In this document: positions 14,695 through 23,083 of the stretch, piece after piece
Numbering within the stretch: position 1 is the stretch's first letter
Layout: the number at the start of each line of letters is the position of its first letter
Assembly: GCA_002382735.1 (NCBI GenBank)
Contig: DFZN01000038.1
Coordinates: forward strand, 3,129-27,909
DNA length: 24,781 nucleotides
Direction of reading: 5' to 3'
DNA from: a bacterium UBP11_UBA4055
GTDB lineage: Bacteria; UBA4055
Notes under the pieces: generated by a model
The model's database searches: none
The model's input: only the letters and a program-made list of their open reading frames with translations
Told to the model about the DNA's origin: nothing
Translations under genes and position numbers: made by a program

Positions 14695-14710
14695 GAACAT
14701 TATTTACAAT
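14682..14710 (+). promoter_or_regulatory. Putative promoter of thrC and homoserine kinase
   Basis: TTGATA (14682-14687), 17 bases, then TACAAT (14705-14710), about 60 bases before the thrC start at 14772. The -35 is one half of the palindrome TTGATAATATCAA (14682-14694), whose other half is the -35 of the divergent promoter. Confidence 0.6.
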
Positions 14711-14771
14711 TTTATTGCCAAAAAGCTCATTTTTTCATAATTTTCGGCTATTAAAAATCCAAGGGGAAATC

Positions 14772-16133
14772 ATGGCAAAACCTATCACCTACTACTCAAC
14801 TAACCTCAAAGCACCTCCCGTATCGTTCAAAGAGGCTCTTTTAAAAGGAATAGCTCCCGACAAAGGACTTTTCATGCCCGACCATATCCCGCAGTTCACC
14901 GCTGACGAGATCGAATCTTTCTCTGATAAACCATATTGGGAGATCGCGTATATCGTTATACATAAGTTCTTAAAAGACGATATCCCTGCGGATGATCTCA
15001 AGGCTATCTGCAAAGACGCTTATGACTTCGAAGTACCGCTCGAAAAAGGTTATGCCAGAAAATATGTGATGAGGCTCGATCAGGGACCGACAGCATCTTT
15101 TAAGGACTTCGCGGCCAGAATGATGGGCAGGCTGATGAACTACTATCTGTCCAGAGAGCATAGAAAGCTCCTTATACTTACAGCTACATCGGGAGACACC
15201 GGAAGCGCAATAGCCAACGCCTATTACGGACTCGACAATGTTAAAGCTTTGGTCCTCTTCCCCGAAAAAGAGGTGACCAACAGGCAGAGAAAGCAGATGA
15301 CGACGCTGGGAAAGAACATTCAGATAGTATCTCTTGACGGAAAATTCGACGACTGTCAGGCGCTTGTGAAACAGGCTTTCGCCGATCATGACCTGGATCA
15401 TTTAAACCTTTCTTCCGCGAACTCAATCAACATAGGCAGAATTATACCTCAGACGGTCTATTATTTCTACTCTTATGCTAAGCTTAAAAAAGAGAAAGGC
15501 GAAAAAGTGATATTCTCCGTTCCTTCCGGCAATTTCGGCGACATGATGGGCGGAGTGATCGCCATGAAAATGGGACTTCCGGTTAAGAAATTCATAATAT
15601 CGACCAACGACAACGACGAATATCCGAAATTCTTAAAGACTGAAGATTATGATATAATTGTTCCTTCAAAGAACTGTATTTCCAGCGCGATGAATGTGGG
15701 CCACCCGAGCAATATGGCAAGGCTGGTAGCGCTTTACGGAGGCGTGATGAGCGAGAAGGGAACCGTGATAAAAAAGGCCGACATGAAACACATGAAGAAA
15801 GAGATTTGGGCGGTAAGCATAAATGACGCTCACACGAAAGAGACGATCAAAGACGCCTGGAAGAAGCACGAGCTTCTTCTCGAGCCGCACGGTTCCGTAG
15901 GATGGGCCGGCCTGCACGAATATATAAAAGAACATGGCGACGATAATGAGCAGCTTTATATTTCGCTTGAGACGGCGCATCCTGCCAAGTTCCCCGAGCA
16001 GATCATTGAACTGCTCGGTTTTGACCCGGAGCTTCCTCCGAGCCTTGAGGGGATAGAGCACAAAGAGGAGCAATATGACAGCATAAAGACCGATTACGCC
16101 TCGTTCAAAGAATATCTCATGAAGAACTTCTAA
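14772..16133 (+). CDS. thrC: Threonine synthase
   Basis: The 453-residue enzyme converts O-phosphohomoserine to threonine and phosphate with PLP, the last step of threonine synthesis. It has the N-terminal ITYYSTN...PVSFKEALLKGIAPDKGLFMP of the E. coli-type family, the cofactor site GPTASFKDFAARMM with Lys111 as Schiff base, TSGDTGSAIA for the phosphate, and SVPSGNFGDMMGG. Length fits the family. I chose the ATG at 14772, which has AAGGGGAAA just upstream and gives the normal N-terminus MAKPITYYSTN; the frame also extends back to a TTG at 14682, but that lies in the proposed promoter and adds 30 unusual residues. The homoserine kinase candidate follows after 13 bases. Confidence 0.96.
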   Translation: MAKPITYYSTNLKAPPVSFKEALLKGIAPDKGLFMPDHIPQFTADEIESFSDKPYWEIAYIVIHKFLKDDIPADDLKAICKDAYDFEVPLEKGYARKYVMRLDQGPTASFKDFAARMMGRLMNYYLSREHRKLLILTATSGDTGSAIANAYYGLDNVKALVLFPEKEVTNRQRKQMTTLGKNIQIVSLDGKFDDCQALVKQAFADHDLDHLNLSSANSINIGRIIPQTVYYFYSYAKLKKEKGEKVIFSVPSGNFGDMMGGVIAMKMGLPVKKFIISTNDNDEYPKFLKTEDYDIIVPSKNCISSAMNVGHPSNMARLVALYGGVMSEKGTVIKKADMKHMKKEIWAVSINDAHTKETIKDAWKKHELLLEPHGSVGWAGLHEYIKEHGDDNEQLYISLETAHPAKFPEQIIELLGFDPELPPSLEGIEHKEEQYDSIKTDYASFKEYLMKNF

Positions 16134-16146
16134 CAGGATAAATAAA

Positions 16147-17355
16147 ATGAAATACATCATCATACTCGGCGACGGAATGAGCGACTACCCGATGGAAAAG
16201 CTCGGGGGAAAGACTCCGCTTGAAGCCGCGGACATACCGAACATTGACGCACTGGCAAAGAAAGGCAGGTGCGGCCTGTTCAGGACAGTGCCTGACGAAC
16301 TTCCTCCCGGCAGCGAGGTCGCGAATATGGCCGTGCTCGGGTACGATGTGAGAAAACTCTATCAGGGACGGGGTGTTCTTGAGGCGGCCAGCATGGGAGT
16401 TAAACTCGTTCCCGGCGACCTCGCCATGAGATGCAATCTCATCTGCGTTTCGGACGGAAAGATCAAGAACCATTCCGCGGGCCACATTTCATCCGAAGAG
16501 GCTCACGAACTGATTGACAATCTCAACGCCGAGTTCGCGGACAACAGAATGAAATTCCACAAAGGGGTGAGCTACAGGCATCTTTTCGTCCTTAACGCAG
16601 GCCGGAAGGAAGTAAAGCTGACTCCCCCGCACGATGTTCCGGGTACGCCGTTTAAAGATGTTATGCCTGTTCCGGAAATTCGCGAAGCTGAAGGGACATC
16701 CAAACTTCTTAACGACCTGATATTAAGATCTCAGGAGATATTGAAAGACCATCCTGTCAACAAAAAAAGAGTCGCTGAAGGAAAAGATCCCGCTAATTCG
16801 GTCTGGTTCTGGTCAGCCGGCTACAAGCCTGAAATGAAAACACTTCTGGAACTCTACGGTAAGACAGGCGCGGTGATCTCGGCCGTCGATCTTCTGTACG
16901 GCATCGGCATTTACGCGGGGATGGATGTTATCCGTGTTGAAGGCGCGACAGGACTTTACACGACAAATTATGAAGGCAAAGCAAAAGCTGCCGTCGATGC
17001 TCTTAGAACACATGACCTTGTTTATCTTCATGTCGAAGCTACGGACGAAGCCGGACACGAAGGCGATGCCGATCTTAAAATAAGATCTCTCGAATACCTT
17101 GATAAAAGAGCAGTTAAATATATTGTCGAAGAGACCGAGAAATTTGAAGAACCGGTGGCCATAGCTGTCACTCCCGACCATGCAACACCCTGCGCCGTAA
17201 GAACTCACACGCACGATCCGGTACCTTTTATTATATACAGGCCAGGCGAAGAATCTGACGCGGTTACTGAATATAATGAAAAATCCGCAGCTGCAGGCAG
17301 TTACGGATTAATTGAAGGAGATATGTTCATTAAAGCTCTGTTCGGAATAAAATAG
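16147..17355 (+). CDS. iPGM-superfamily enzyme, probable homoserine kinase (TIGR02535 type)
   Basis: The 402-residue protein belongs to the archaeal-type phosphoglycerate mutase branch of the alkaline phosphatase superfamily. Metal and nucleophile motifs are visible: IIILGDGMSD (Asp9), ELPPGSEVANMAVLGYD (Ser56 in the nucleophile position), HVEATDEAGHEGD, and VTPDHATP with THTHDP near the C-terminus. Proteins of this exact type lying next to thrC are classed as proposed homoserine kinases (TIGR02535), and genetic work in Bacteroides supports that role. Here the gene is 13 bases downstream of thrC, and no GHMP-type thrB is in the window. It would make O-phosphohomoserine for ThrC. The alternative is 2,3-bisphosphoglycerate-independent phosphoglycerate mutase (apgM). 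AGGA (16135-16138) precedes the ATG. Confidence 0.82.
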   Translation: MKYIIILGDGMSDYPMEKLGGKTPLEAADIPNIDALAKKGRCGLFRTVPDELPPGSEVANMAVLGYDVRKLYQGRGVLEAASMGVKLVPGDLAMRCNLICVSDGKIKNHSAGHISSEEAHELIDNLNAEFADNRMKFHKGVSYRHLFVLNAGRKEVKLTPPHDVPGTPFKDVMPVPEIREAEGTSKLLNDLILRSQEILKDHPVNKKRVAEGKDPANSVWFWSAGYKPEMKTLLELYGKTGAVISAVDLLYGIGIYAGMDVIRVEGATGLYTTNYEGKAKAAVDALRTHDLVYLHVEATDEAGHEGDADLKIRSLEYLDKRAVKYIVEETEKFEEPVAIAVTPDHATPCAVRTHTHDPVPFIIYRPGEESDAVTEYNEKSAAAGSYGLIEGDMFIKALFGIK

Positions 17356-17357
17356 GA

Positions 17358-17588
17358 TCATTCTTCCAGGTACATTTTGCCCTTGGTCGTGATCTCGGCT
17401 ATCATCCTGCCGTTTGATTCACCCCTCAGGTCGATAAGGTCTTTTCTTTCCAGCGCGTATTCGATCTCATTGGCGTACTCGTTCGCCTCAGGCCCGCCGA
17501 TCGAATCTTTCAGCGCGTTGAATACAGTGTCCGGACCGTTCCTTTTCAGGTGATTCAGCACTGCTTCCATCAGTTGTTTTTCATGCAC
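17358..17588 (-). CDS. Small winged-helix-like protein
   Basis: The 76-residue product is not of a named family I recognise. Its pattern is helix (EKQLMEAVLNHLKRN), helix (VFNALKDSIG), helix (EANEYANEIEYALERKDLIDLRG), then a beta hairpin (RMIAEITTKGKMYLEE). The ending TTKGKMYL is typical of small winged-helix domains of the PadR/MarR kind. It could be a DNA-binding regulator or a protein-interaction module. The start is a GTG at 17588 with a strong AGGAGGGGGAAG just upstream, which decides it over the internal ATG at codon 7. It ends two bases after the apgM-like gene (convergent) and faces the tricorn gene across a shared 140-base upstream region, so it could regulate the latter; that is inference. 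Confidence 0.75.
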   Translation of the reverse strand: MHEKQLMEAVLNHLKRNGPDTVFNALKDSIGGPEANEYANEIEYALERKDLIDLRGESNGRMIAEITTKGKMYLEE

Positions 17589-17618
17589 TTCCCCCTCCTA
17601 CAGTTAAAATGCATAGTA

Positions 17619-17648
17619 AATATAACGATACTGATCGTATAATATCAA
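17619..17648 (-). promoter_or_regulatory. Weak putative promoter of the winged-helix gene
   Basis: On the minus strand TTGATA (17648-17643) is followed after 18 bases by TATATT (17624-17619), about 30 bases before the GTG start. The spacer contains ACGAT-N4-ATCGT (17625-17638), a small dyad that could be an operator. Modest support only. Confidence 0.4.
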
Positions 17649-17669
17649 ATAAAAAAAAAATTATTATAC

Positions 17670-17698
17670 TTGTTTTCTTTTACGGAATTTCCTATAAA
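17670..17698 (+). promoter_or_regulatory. Putative promoter of the tricorn protease gene
   Basis: TTGTTT (17670-17675), 17 bases, then TATAAA (17693-17698), 30 bases before the ATG at 17729. GGAGGAAAA (17716-17724) supplies a good ribosome-binding site. Confidence 0.5.
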
Positions 17699-17728
17699 TA
17701 GTTTAACACATAAAGCGGAGGAAAAATA

Positions 17729-20700
17729 ATGAAAAATCAAGGTTATTACAGATTTCCGGCCGTTCATGGCAAAACTGTCGTCTTCGTAAGCGAGGACGAC
17801 CTCTGGACTGTGCCTTTGAACGGAGGAGCTGCTTCGAGGCTGACGGCTAATACTGCCGCCCTGTCATCTCCAAAACTTTCACCGGACGGAAAATCCGTGG
17901 CTTACTCGTCAGCGGAGGAAGGCTACGCTGAGGTTTATGTGAAATCGATGTCCGGCGGCGAACATAAAAGGCTGACTTTCTTCGGTGCAAGATCTAATGT
18001 GCTCGGATGGTCGTCTGACGGTAAATTCATTTATTTCGCAAGCAATTTCGCTCAGCCTTTTGACTCAAGCATCTACAGAATTTCAAAGGACTGCGGTCAG
18101 GAGAAACTTGTCCCTGCAGGGCACGCGAACCAGATCTCGTTCGGGAAGAAAGGCGTAGTGATCGCAAGGCACGCCGGAGACCCTGCCCGATGGAAAAGGT
18201 ACCGCGGGGGAACGGCAGGCGAGATATGGATAGACGAAAAAGGAGACGGGAACTTCAGGCAGATATTAAAAGACCTGAAGTCGAACCTTGCCTGCCCGAT
18301 GTGGATAAATAACAGAATATATTTCATCTCCGACCACGAAGGCATAGGCAACATCTATTCATGCGACCTTAAAGGGAAAAAAGTAAAAAGACACTCTCAT
18401 CATGAAGAATTTTATGCAAGGTTCGCGGACACTGACGGAAAGACTATCGTCTATCAATCAGACGCAGATCTGTACAAAATCGATGTAGCTAAAGACAAGT
18501 GCGAAAAGATAGAAGTTGACTACATCAGTTCACACACTCAGACTAACAGGAAATTCATTGACGCGGCACAGTATCTCGAGGGCAGCGACATCAGCCCGAA
18601 GGGCACACATCTCGCAGTGGCGGCAAGGGGCAAACTGGTGCATTTCGCGAACTGGACCGGCGCGGTCATTCAGCACGGCAAAAAGGACGGTGTGCGTTAC
18701 AGGATGCCGACATGGATGCATGACGAAAAACATTTCGCCGCGGTCACGGATGAAATTGACGGCGAAGACAGACTGATCATAGTTGATTCCGTTTCAGGCA
18801 GAGAAACTATTTTGAAAAACATTGAAACAGGCAGAGTCAGAGGTATGTTCCCATCTCCTAAAACCGATCAGCTGATAGTCTGCAACCACCGCAACGAAAT
18901 GTTTCTTATAGAAACTAAGAAGAAAACTTCAAAACTGCTGGATAAAAGCGATCATCACAGAATATTCAATGTAAGCTGGAGCCCCGATGCGAAATGGATA
19001 ACATACGATTATCTGAAAACGATGCAGAACGCGCTTATAAAAGTTGCGGAAATTTCAACCGGTAAAACTTACGAGATCACTAAACCTATCTCTGACGACA
19101 TGGATCCCGCATTCTCGTCATGCGGAAAATATATATTCTTTGTCGGCGCGAGAACTTTCTATCCGGTAAATGATGTACTTCAGTTCGATCTTGAATTCGT
19201 AAAAGCTGACAAACTCTACGCGATACCGCTCCAAAAAGAAACAAAATCACCTTTCATCCAGGATCCCAAATCGCCTGCAGGAGATCAGCCCGCAAAAGAC
19301 GACGGGAAAAAGAAGAAAGACAAAGATAAAAAAGATGACATCAATGTAAAAATCGACTTTGAAGACATTGAAAAAAGGGTGGTTGAATTTCCGGTATGCG
19401 CCAGTAACTACAGCTCAGTCGCTTCATACAAGAATCAGGTTTTCTATATCGAATATCCCAGGACATGCGCTGAATCGGAAGGTGACGGGGGAAGGGGCGA
19501 AGGTAAACCCGACGCGATATTAAAAGTGTTCAATTTCGACGATATGAAGTCCGACACTCTGATCGAAGGTATTTCTGATTTCAAGCTCAGTCTCACAGGT
19601 GACACAATGCTCGTCCGAAAAGGTCATGAACTCAGCGTATATAAAACGGGATCCAAGCCTGACGATAAGGCTAAGGATAAATTTTCGGTTCAGGGCGGCG
19701 GAATCAACCTGTCAAGGATAAAGATAGGCATAATTCCGAGAGAAGAATGGAAACAGATGTACCGTGAAGCGTGGCTGCTGCAGAGAGAGCATTTCTGGAC
19801 TCCCGATATGAGCAGGATCGACTGGGCAAAAGTCTTTAAAAGATATTATCCGTTGACTGACAGAGTGGGCAGCAGAGGCGAATTTTCAGACCTGATCTGG
19901 GAAATGCAGGGCGAACTCGGCACATCACACTGCTATGAATTCATGGGAGACTACAGAAAATCGAACACTTACTCAATAGGCAAACTCGGCTGCGGATACA
20001 AACTCTCTAAAGACGGTAAACATTATACTTTCGATAACATCATCTACGGAGAATCGGGTGATGCGAACGAGGTCTCCCCTCTTCTCGCTCCGGGTGTAAA
20101 TGTGAAGGACGGCGATGTGCTTCTTGCGGTTAACGGCACAAAGGTTGATAAGAACATTCATCCGAGAGAACTGCTCGTTAACTACCCCGGACAGGAAGTT
20201 TCACTTACGGTCAAAAGTAAAAATGACAAAAAAGAGAAAGAAGTTACGGTTAAAACCCTTAACGGAGAGAACAGACTGCTCTACAGGAACTGGGTGGAAA
20301 AGAACAGAGAATATGTTCATAAAGCGGGAAAAGGAAAGGTCGGATATATCCACATACCGAATATGGGCAATGACGGATTTGCCGAATTCCACAGGACTTA
20401 CCTTTCAGAATACAGATTTGATGCCCTCGTTGTGGATGTAAGATACAACGGCGGCGGGTATGTGTCTCAGCTGCTTCTCGAGAAACTGAACAGAAAGATA
20501 ATCGGATACGATACGATCAGATGGTCGAAAGAACCTGATTCATACCCTGGTGAAGCCGTTCACGGCCCGATAGTGGCTCTGACGAACGAGTTCGCGGGAT
20601 CGGACGGTGATATTTTCAGCCACTCGTTCAAGCTGATGAAGATAGGTAAACTTATCGGAAAAAGGACATGGGGCGGCGTGATCGGCATAAACGGACAGTA

Positions 20701-20962
20701 CTCGCTTGTTGACGGCACGATAACTACTCAGCCTGAATATTCGTTTTGGTTCAAAGATGTGGGCTGGGGCGTAGAGAACTACGGCACCGATCCCGACATT
20801 GAGATCACCAACAAGCCTCAGGACTATGTCAAAGGAAAAGACCCGCAGCTTGATAAAGCTCTTGAAGTGGTTCTTAATGAGTTGAAAAAGAATCCGGTTA
20901 AAAAACCGAAACTTGACAAAAGACCCGATCTTTCGCTACCGAAACTTCCGAAGTCGAAATAG
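17729..20962 (+). CDS. Tricorn protease (S41 family)
   Basis: The 1077-residue protein is a full-length tricorn-type protease, a large cytosolic hexameric peptidase that trims oligopeptides released by ATP-dependent proteases. It has two beta-propellers (about 1-270 and 280-650) with WD/TolB-like repeats such as SPKLSPDGKSVAYSS and VSWSPDAKWITYDY, a Lys/Asp-rich loop (about 520-545), a helical C1 region, a PDZ domain (about 750-835) and the C2 catalytic domain. Aligned with the Thermoplasma enzyme, the tetrad is present: Ser733-His734 (GTSHCYE), Ser958 (AGSDGD) and Glu1016 (GWGVENYG). Asp959 matches the residue linked to basic P1 preference. No signal peptide (MKNQGYYRFPAVHG), so cytosolic. 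It fits functionally with ClpC in the same window. A terminator follows at 20982-21010. Confidence 0.95.
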   Translation: MKNQGYYRFPAVHGKTVVFVSEDDLWTVPLNGGAASRLTANTAALSSPKLSPDGKSVAYSSAEEGYAEVYVKSMSGGEHKRLTFFGARSNVLGWSSDGKFIYFASNFAQPFDSSIYRISKDCGQEKLVPAGHANQISFGKKGVVIARHAGDPARWKRYRGGTAGEIWIDEKGDGNFRQILKDLKSNLACPMWINNRIYFISDHEGIGNIYSCDLKGKKVKRHSHHEEFYARFADTDGKTIVYQSDADLYKIDVAKDKCEKIEVDYISSHTQTNRKFIDAAQYLEGSDISPKGTHLAVAARGKLVHFANWTGAVIQHGKKDGVRYRMPTWMHDEKHFAAVTDEIDGEDRLIIVDSVSGRETILKNIETGRVRGMFPSPKTDQLIVCNHRNEMFLIETKKKTSKLLDKSDHHRIFNVSWSPDAKWITYDYLKTMQNALIKVAEISTGKTYEITKPISDDMDPAFSSCGKYIFFVGARTFYPVNDVLQFDLEFVKADKLYAIPLQKETKSPFIQDPKSPAGDQPAKDDGKKKKDKDKKDDINVKIDFEDIEKRVVEFPVCASNYSSVASYKNQVFYIEYPRTCAESEGDGGRGEGKPDAILKVFNFDDMKSDTLIEGISDFKLSLTGDTMLVRKGHELSVYKTGSKPDDKAKDKFSVQGGGINLSRIKIGIIPREEWKQMYREAWLLQREHFWTPDMSRIDWAKVFKRYYPLTDRVGSRGEFSDLIWEMQGELGTSHCYEFMGDYRKSNTYSIGKLGCGYKLSKDGKHYTFDNIIYGESGDANEVSPLLAPGVNVKDGDVLLAVNGTKVDKNIHPRELLVNYPGQEVSLTVKSKNDKKEKEVTVKTLNGENRLLYRNWVEKNREYVHKAGKGKVGYIHIPNMGNDGFAEFHRTYLSEYRFDALVVDVRYNGGGYVSQLLLEKLNRKIIGYDTIRWSKEPDSYPGEAVHGPIVALTNEFAGSDGDIFSHSFKLMKIGKLIGKRTWGGVIGINGQYSLVDGTITTQPEYSFWFKDVGWGVENYGTDPDIEITNKPQDYVKGKDPQLDKALEVVLNELKKNPVKKPKLDKRPDLSLPKLPKSK

Positions 20963-20981
20963 GCTTTCGGATAATATCAAT

Positions 20982-21010
20982 AAAAAAGTGGGTTAAATTC
21001 CCGCTTTTTT
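20982..21010 (+). terminator. Rho-independent terminator after the tricorn gene
   Basis: AAAAAAGTGGG (20982-20992) pairs with CCCGCTTTTTT (21000-21010), one G-T wobble, around a seven-base AT-rich loop. The T-run gives intrinsic termination on the plus strand 20 bases after the stop codon. Confidence 0.85.
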
Positions 21011-21072
21011 ACTTTGATTTAAGAACAAATCAGCTTAAATTTAGTTATGATTTAAAAAACGGGGTTTTTAAT

Positions 21073-21573
21073 ATGAAGAACATAATGCTGATAACCTTGC
21101 TGACGGCGTTACAAACCGCCTTCTCGTCCGGTATGATCAGAGGTACGGTAATAAGTTTAGACAGCCTGGTTCTCACAGAAGCCAACATCACAATAATCGG
21201 TACAAGTCTCGGTTCTGCAACGGATGAGACCGGAAAATTCGTGATCAGAGGCGTCAAAGAAGGTTCATATATTCTAAAATGCTCGCATATAGGTTTTTCC
21301 GACGATTTTGCAAGAGGTGTCGAAGTTAAAAGCGACGAGGTAACCGATGTTGCTTTCATTCTCGAGCCTATGGAATATCAGCTTCAGGCTATCGAGGTCG
21401 ATAAACAGATGGACGATTTCGAGTCGCTTCTCAAGACAAGGGACCTTTCAACTACGGAACTTTTCGTTCATCAAAGCGTCGTAATGCCTAAACCCAGAGG
21501 AAAGATCAGGGTGGACACCAGAGTCGGATTCTGGGAAAGGTTCAGGCACTTTTTCCATGAAATGTTCAATTGA
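21073..21573 (+). CDS. Secreted protein with carboxypeptidase-regulatory-like domain
   Basis: The 166-residue protein starts with a probable Sec signal peptide (about 1-19, MKNIMLITLLTALQTAFSS). Residues about 20-102 form a CarboxypepD_reg-like beta-sandwich: IRGTVISLDS, TIIGTSLGSATDETGKFVIRGV, GSYILKCSHIGF, FILEPM. This is the domain usually found in front of the plug of SusC/TonB-dependent receptors in the FCB group, and the sequence even continues LQAIEV as in those, but no plug or barrel follows. Instead there is a short basic tail ending FWERFRHFFHEMFN. It is thus a stand-alone version, in the periplasm or outer membrane, of unknown function. Its stop overlaps an alternative TTG start of the PBP4 gene; the ATG of that gene is five bases beyond. 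Confidence 0.8.
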   Translation: MKNIMLITLLTALQTAFSSGMIRGTVISLDSLVLTEANITIIGTSLGSATDETGKFVIRGVKEGSYILKCSHIGFSDDFARGVEVKSDEVTDVAFILEPMEYQLQAIEVDKQMDDFESLLKTRDLSTTELFVHQSVVMPKPRGKIRVDTRVGFWERFRHFFHEMFN

Positions 21574-21578
21574 CCGTT

Positions 21579-23075
21579 ATGCTTAAGTTCTTAAGAATAT
21601 TTCTGATCGCCGCCTTACTTTTTTCTTGTACAGGCCCCGGTGAGACAGTTAAAGACGATCTGCCTGAGAAACCTCACAATACTGAAATAAAAAAAAGAAT
21701 TGTCGTTAAAGACATAAATGTTGCTGAACTTCCGAAAGAATTCGCGGTGATATCTGACCCGAGAAGCGGCCAGTGGTCTGTCGAATTTTACGATCTTGAC
21801 ACAAAAGAGATACTGTTCGAGTATAACAGGAACAAGAATCTGCTTCCGGCTTCGAACCTCAAGCTGATAACTACCGCCGCTGCTCTAAAAGTTTTGGGTC
21901 CGGACTACAGATTTAAAACGGAATTCTATACTGACGGATATATAGACAGAAAATTCAATCTGCTGAGCGGGAATCTCTATGTCAGAGGCACAGGCGACCC
22001 GACTACCGCAGGAAATTTCTTAAAAGAAAGAACTGCTAAAGACTTCGACCCGCTTGTAAGCGAATTAAGGCTGTCGAGAGGAATAGACTATATCGAAGGT
22101 AAAATTAAGATACTCACTTCTTTCAGACAGGAAGAAGCTTTTGGAAAAGGATGGGACATAGACGATCTTCCAAGCTACTATGCGGCTCCTGTTTCGCCCC
22201 TTATTTTTCACGAGAATCTGACTAAAGTAGTCATAAAGAAAGACCGAACGGAGGTAACGCCTTTCTACCCGTTCAAATTCAGGAGAGATACTTTGCCGGA
22301 AATAAAAAAGGCAAGTTTCAACAGGATAATCGGCTCTGATTCCGTCATAGTAAAGTCAAGTTTCAAAAACACATCCGCCGGATTCGTCACCGTCAATGAT
22401 CCGGATAAATTTTACAGTCTCGGCCTTAGATCACATCTGGAAAAAAATGATGTCAGGGTAATGGATAAAGATATTACTCCTGCCGACACGACCAAATTCC
22501 TGATCTGCACTTTATACAGCGACAGCCTCTACAGGATCATAAATAAATGCAACGGTGAAAGCAATAACCTCTATGCCGAACAGATATTCCGTGAAATGGC
22601 TGAAGTTTTCGCAAAGGATACCGCACTGACCGATTCGCTTGAAAAGATCGAACCTACCTATGACAACCTGATAAAGATTGCTTCAGATCTGTATAAACAG
22701 GTTTTCGGGATAGATAATTTTTCTTTATGCGACGGCAGCGGACTTTCGAGAATGAATTATTTTTCTGCGGATAAGTTCGTAAAAGTACTTTCGTCTATGC
22801 TCGAAGACGACAATTTTATTTCTTACCTCTCATCATTTCCACGACCCGGAACGAACGGCACACTTGAGGCTAAAATGATCCATCCTGACCTGCAGAACCG
22901 TCTTTTTGCAAAAACCGGTTCCATGACCGGAGTAAATGCTCTGTCAGGCTACCTTTACACAAGGAATGGTAAAAGACTGGCATTCTCTATCCTGAACAAC
23001 TATTATGATCTGAGCAGGAACAAGACTAATAACTCATTTGAAGACATACTCGTGTTTTTTGTAAACAACTACTAG
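21579..23075 (+). CDS. dacB: D-Ala-D-Ala carboxypeptidase/endopeptidase, PBP4 (S13) lipoprotein
   Basis: The 498-residue protein is a class C penicillin-binding protein that trims or opens cross-links of peptidoglycan in the periplasm. The N-terminus MLKFLRIFLIAALLFSCTG is a lipoprotein signal with lipobox LFS-C, so it should be membrane anchored. The three active-site motifs are present: Ser92-x-x-Lys95 (PASNLKL), Ser328-x-Asn330 (GESNNLYAEQ) and Lys445-Thr-Gly (FAKTGSMTG). The roughly 235-residue gap between the first two is the extra-domain insertion typical of S13 enzymes. I prefer the ATG at 21579 over an in-frame TTG at 21570; neither has a clear Shine-Dalgarno, so translation is probably coupled to the upstream stop (21571-21573). 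The alcohol dehydrogenase gene follows after eight bases. Confidence 0.93.
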   Translation: MLKFLRIFLIAALLFSCTGPGETVKDDLPEKPHNTEIKKRIVVKDINVAELPKEFAVISDPRSGQWSVEFYDLDTKEILFEYNRNKNLLPASNLKLITTAAALKVLGPDYRFKTEFYTDGYIDRKFNLLSGNLYVRGTGDPTTAGNFLKERTAKDFDPLVSELRLSRGIDYIEGKIKILTSFRQEEAFGKGWDIDDLPSYYAAPVSPLIFHENLTKVVIKKDRTEVTPFYPFKFRRDTLPEIKKASFNRIIGSDSVIVKSSFKNTSAGFVTVNDPDKFYSLGLRSHLEKNDVRVMDKDITPADTTKFLICTLYSDSLYRIINKCNGESNNLYAEQIFREMAEVFAKDTALTDSLEKIEPTYDNLIKIASDLYKQVFGIDNFSLCDGSGLSRMNYFSADKFVKVLSSMLEDDNFISYLSSFPRPGTNGTLEAKMIHPDLQNRLFAKTGSMTGVNALSGYLYTRNGKRLAFSILNNYYDLSRNKTNNSFEDILVFFVNNY

Positions 23076-23083
23076 GAGATTTT

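Noticed and set aside
14682..14771. Thirty-residue N-terminal extension of threonine synthase
   Set aside because: It covers the proposed promoter, begins at TTG without a ribosome-binding site, and adds residues foreign to the family; the ATG at 14772 has AAGGGGAAA upstream.
21570..21578. TTG start for the PBP4 lipoprotein
   Set aside because: It adds only three residues before a good lipoprotein signal that starts at ATG 21579; not excluded, but less likely.
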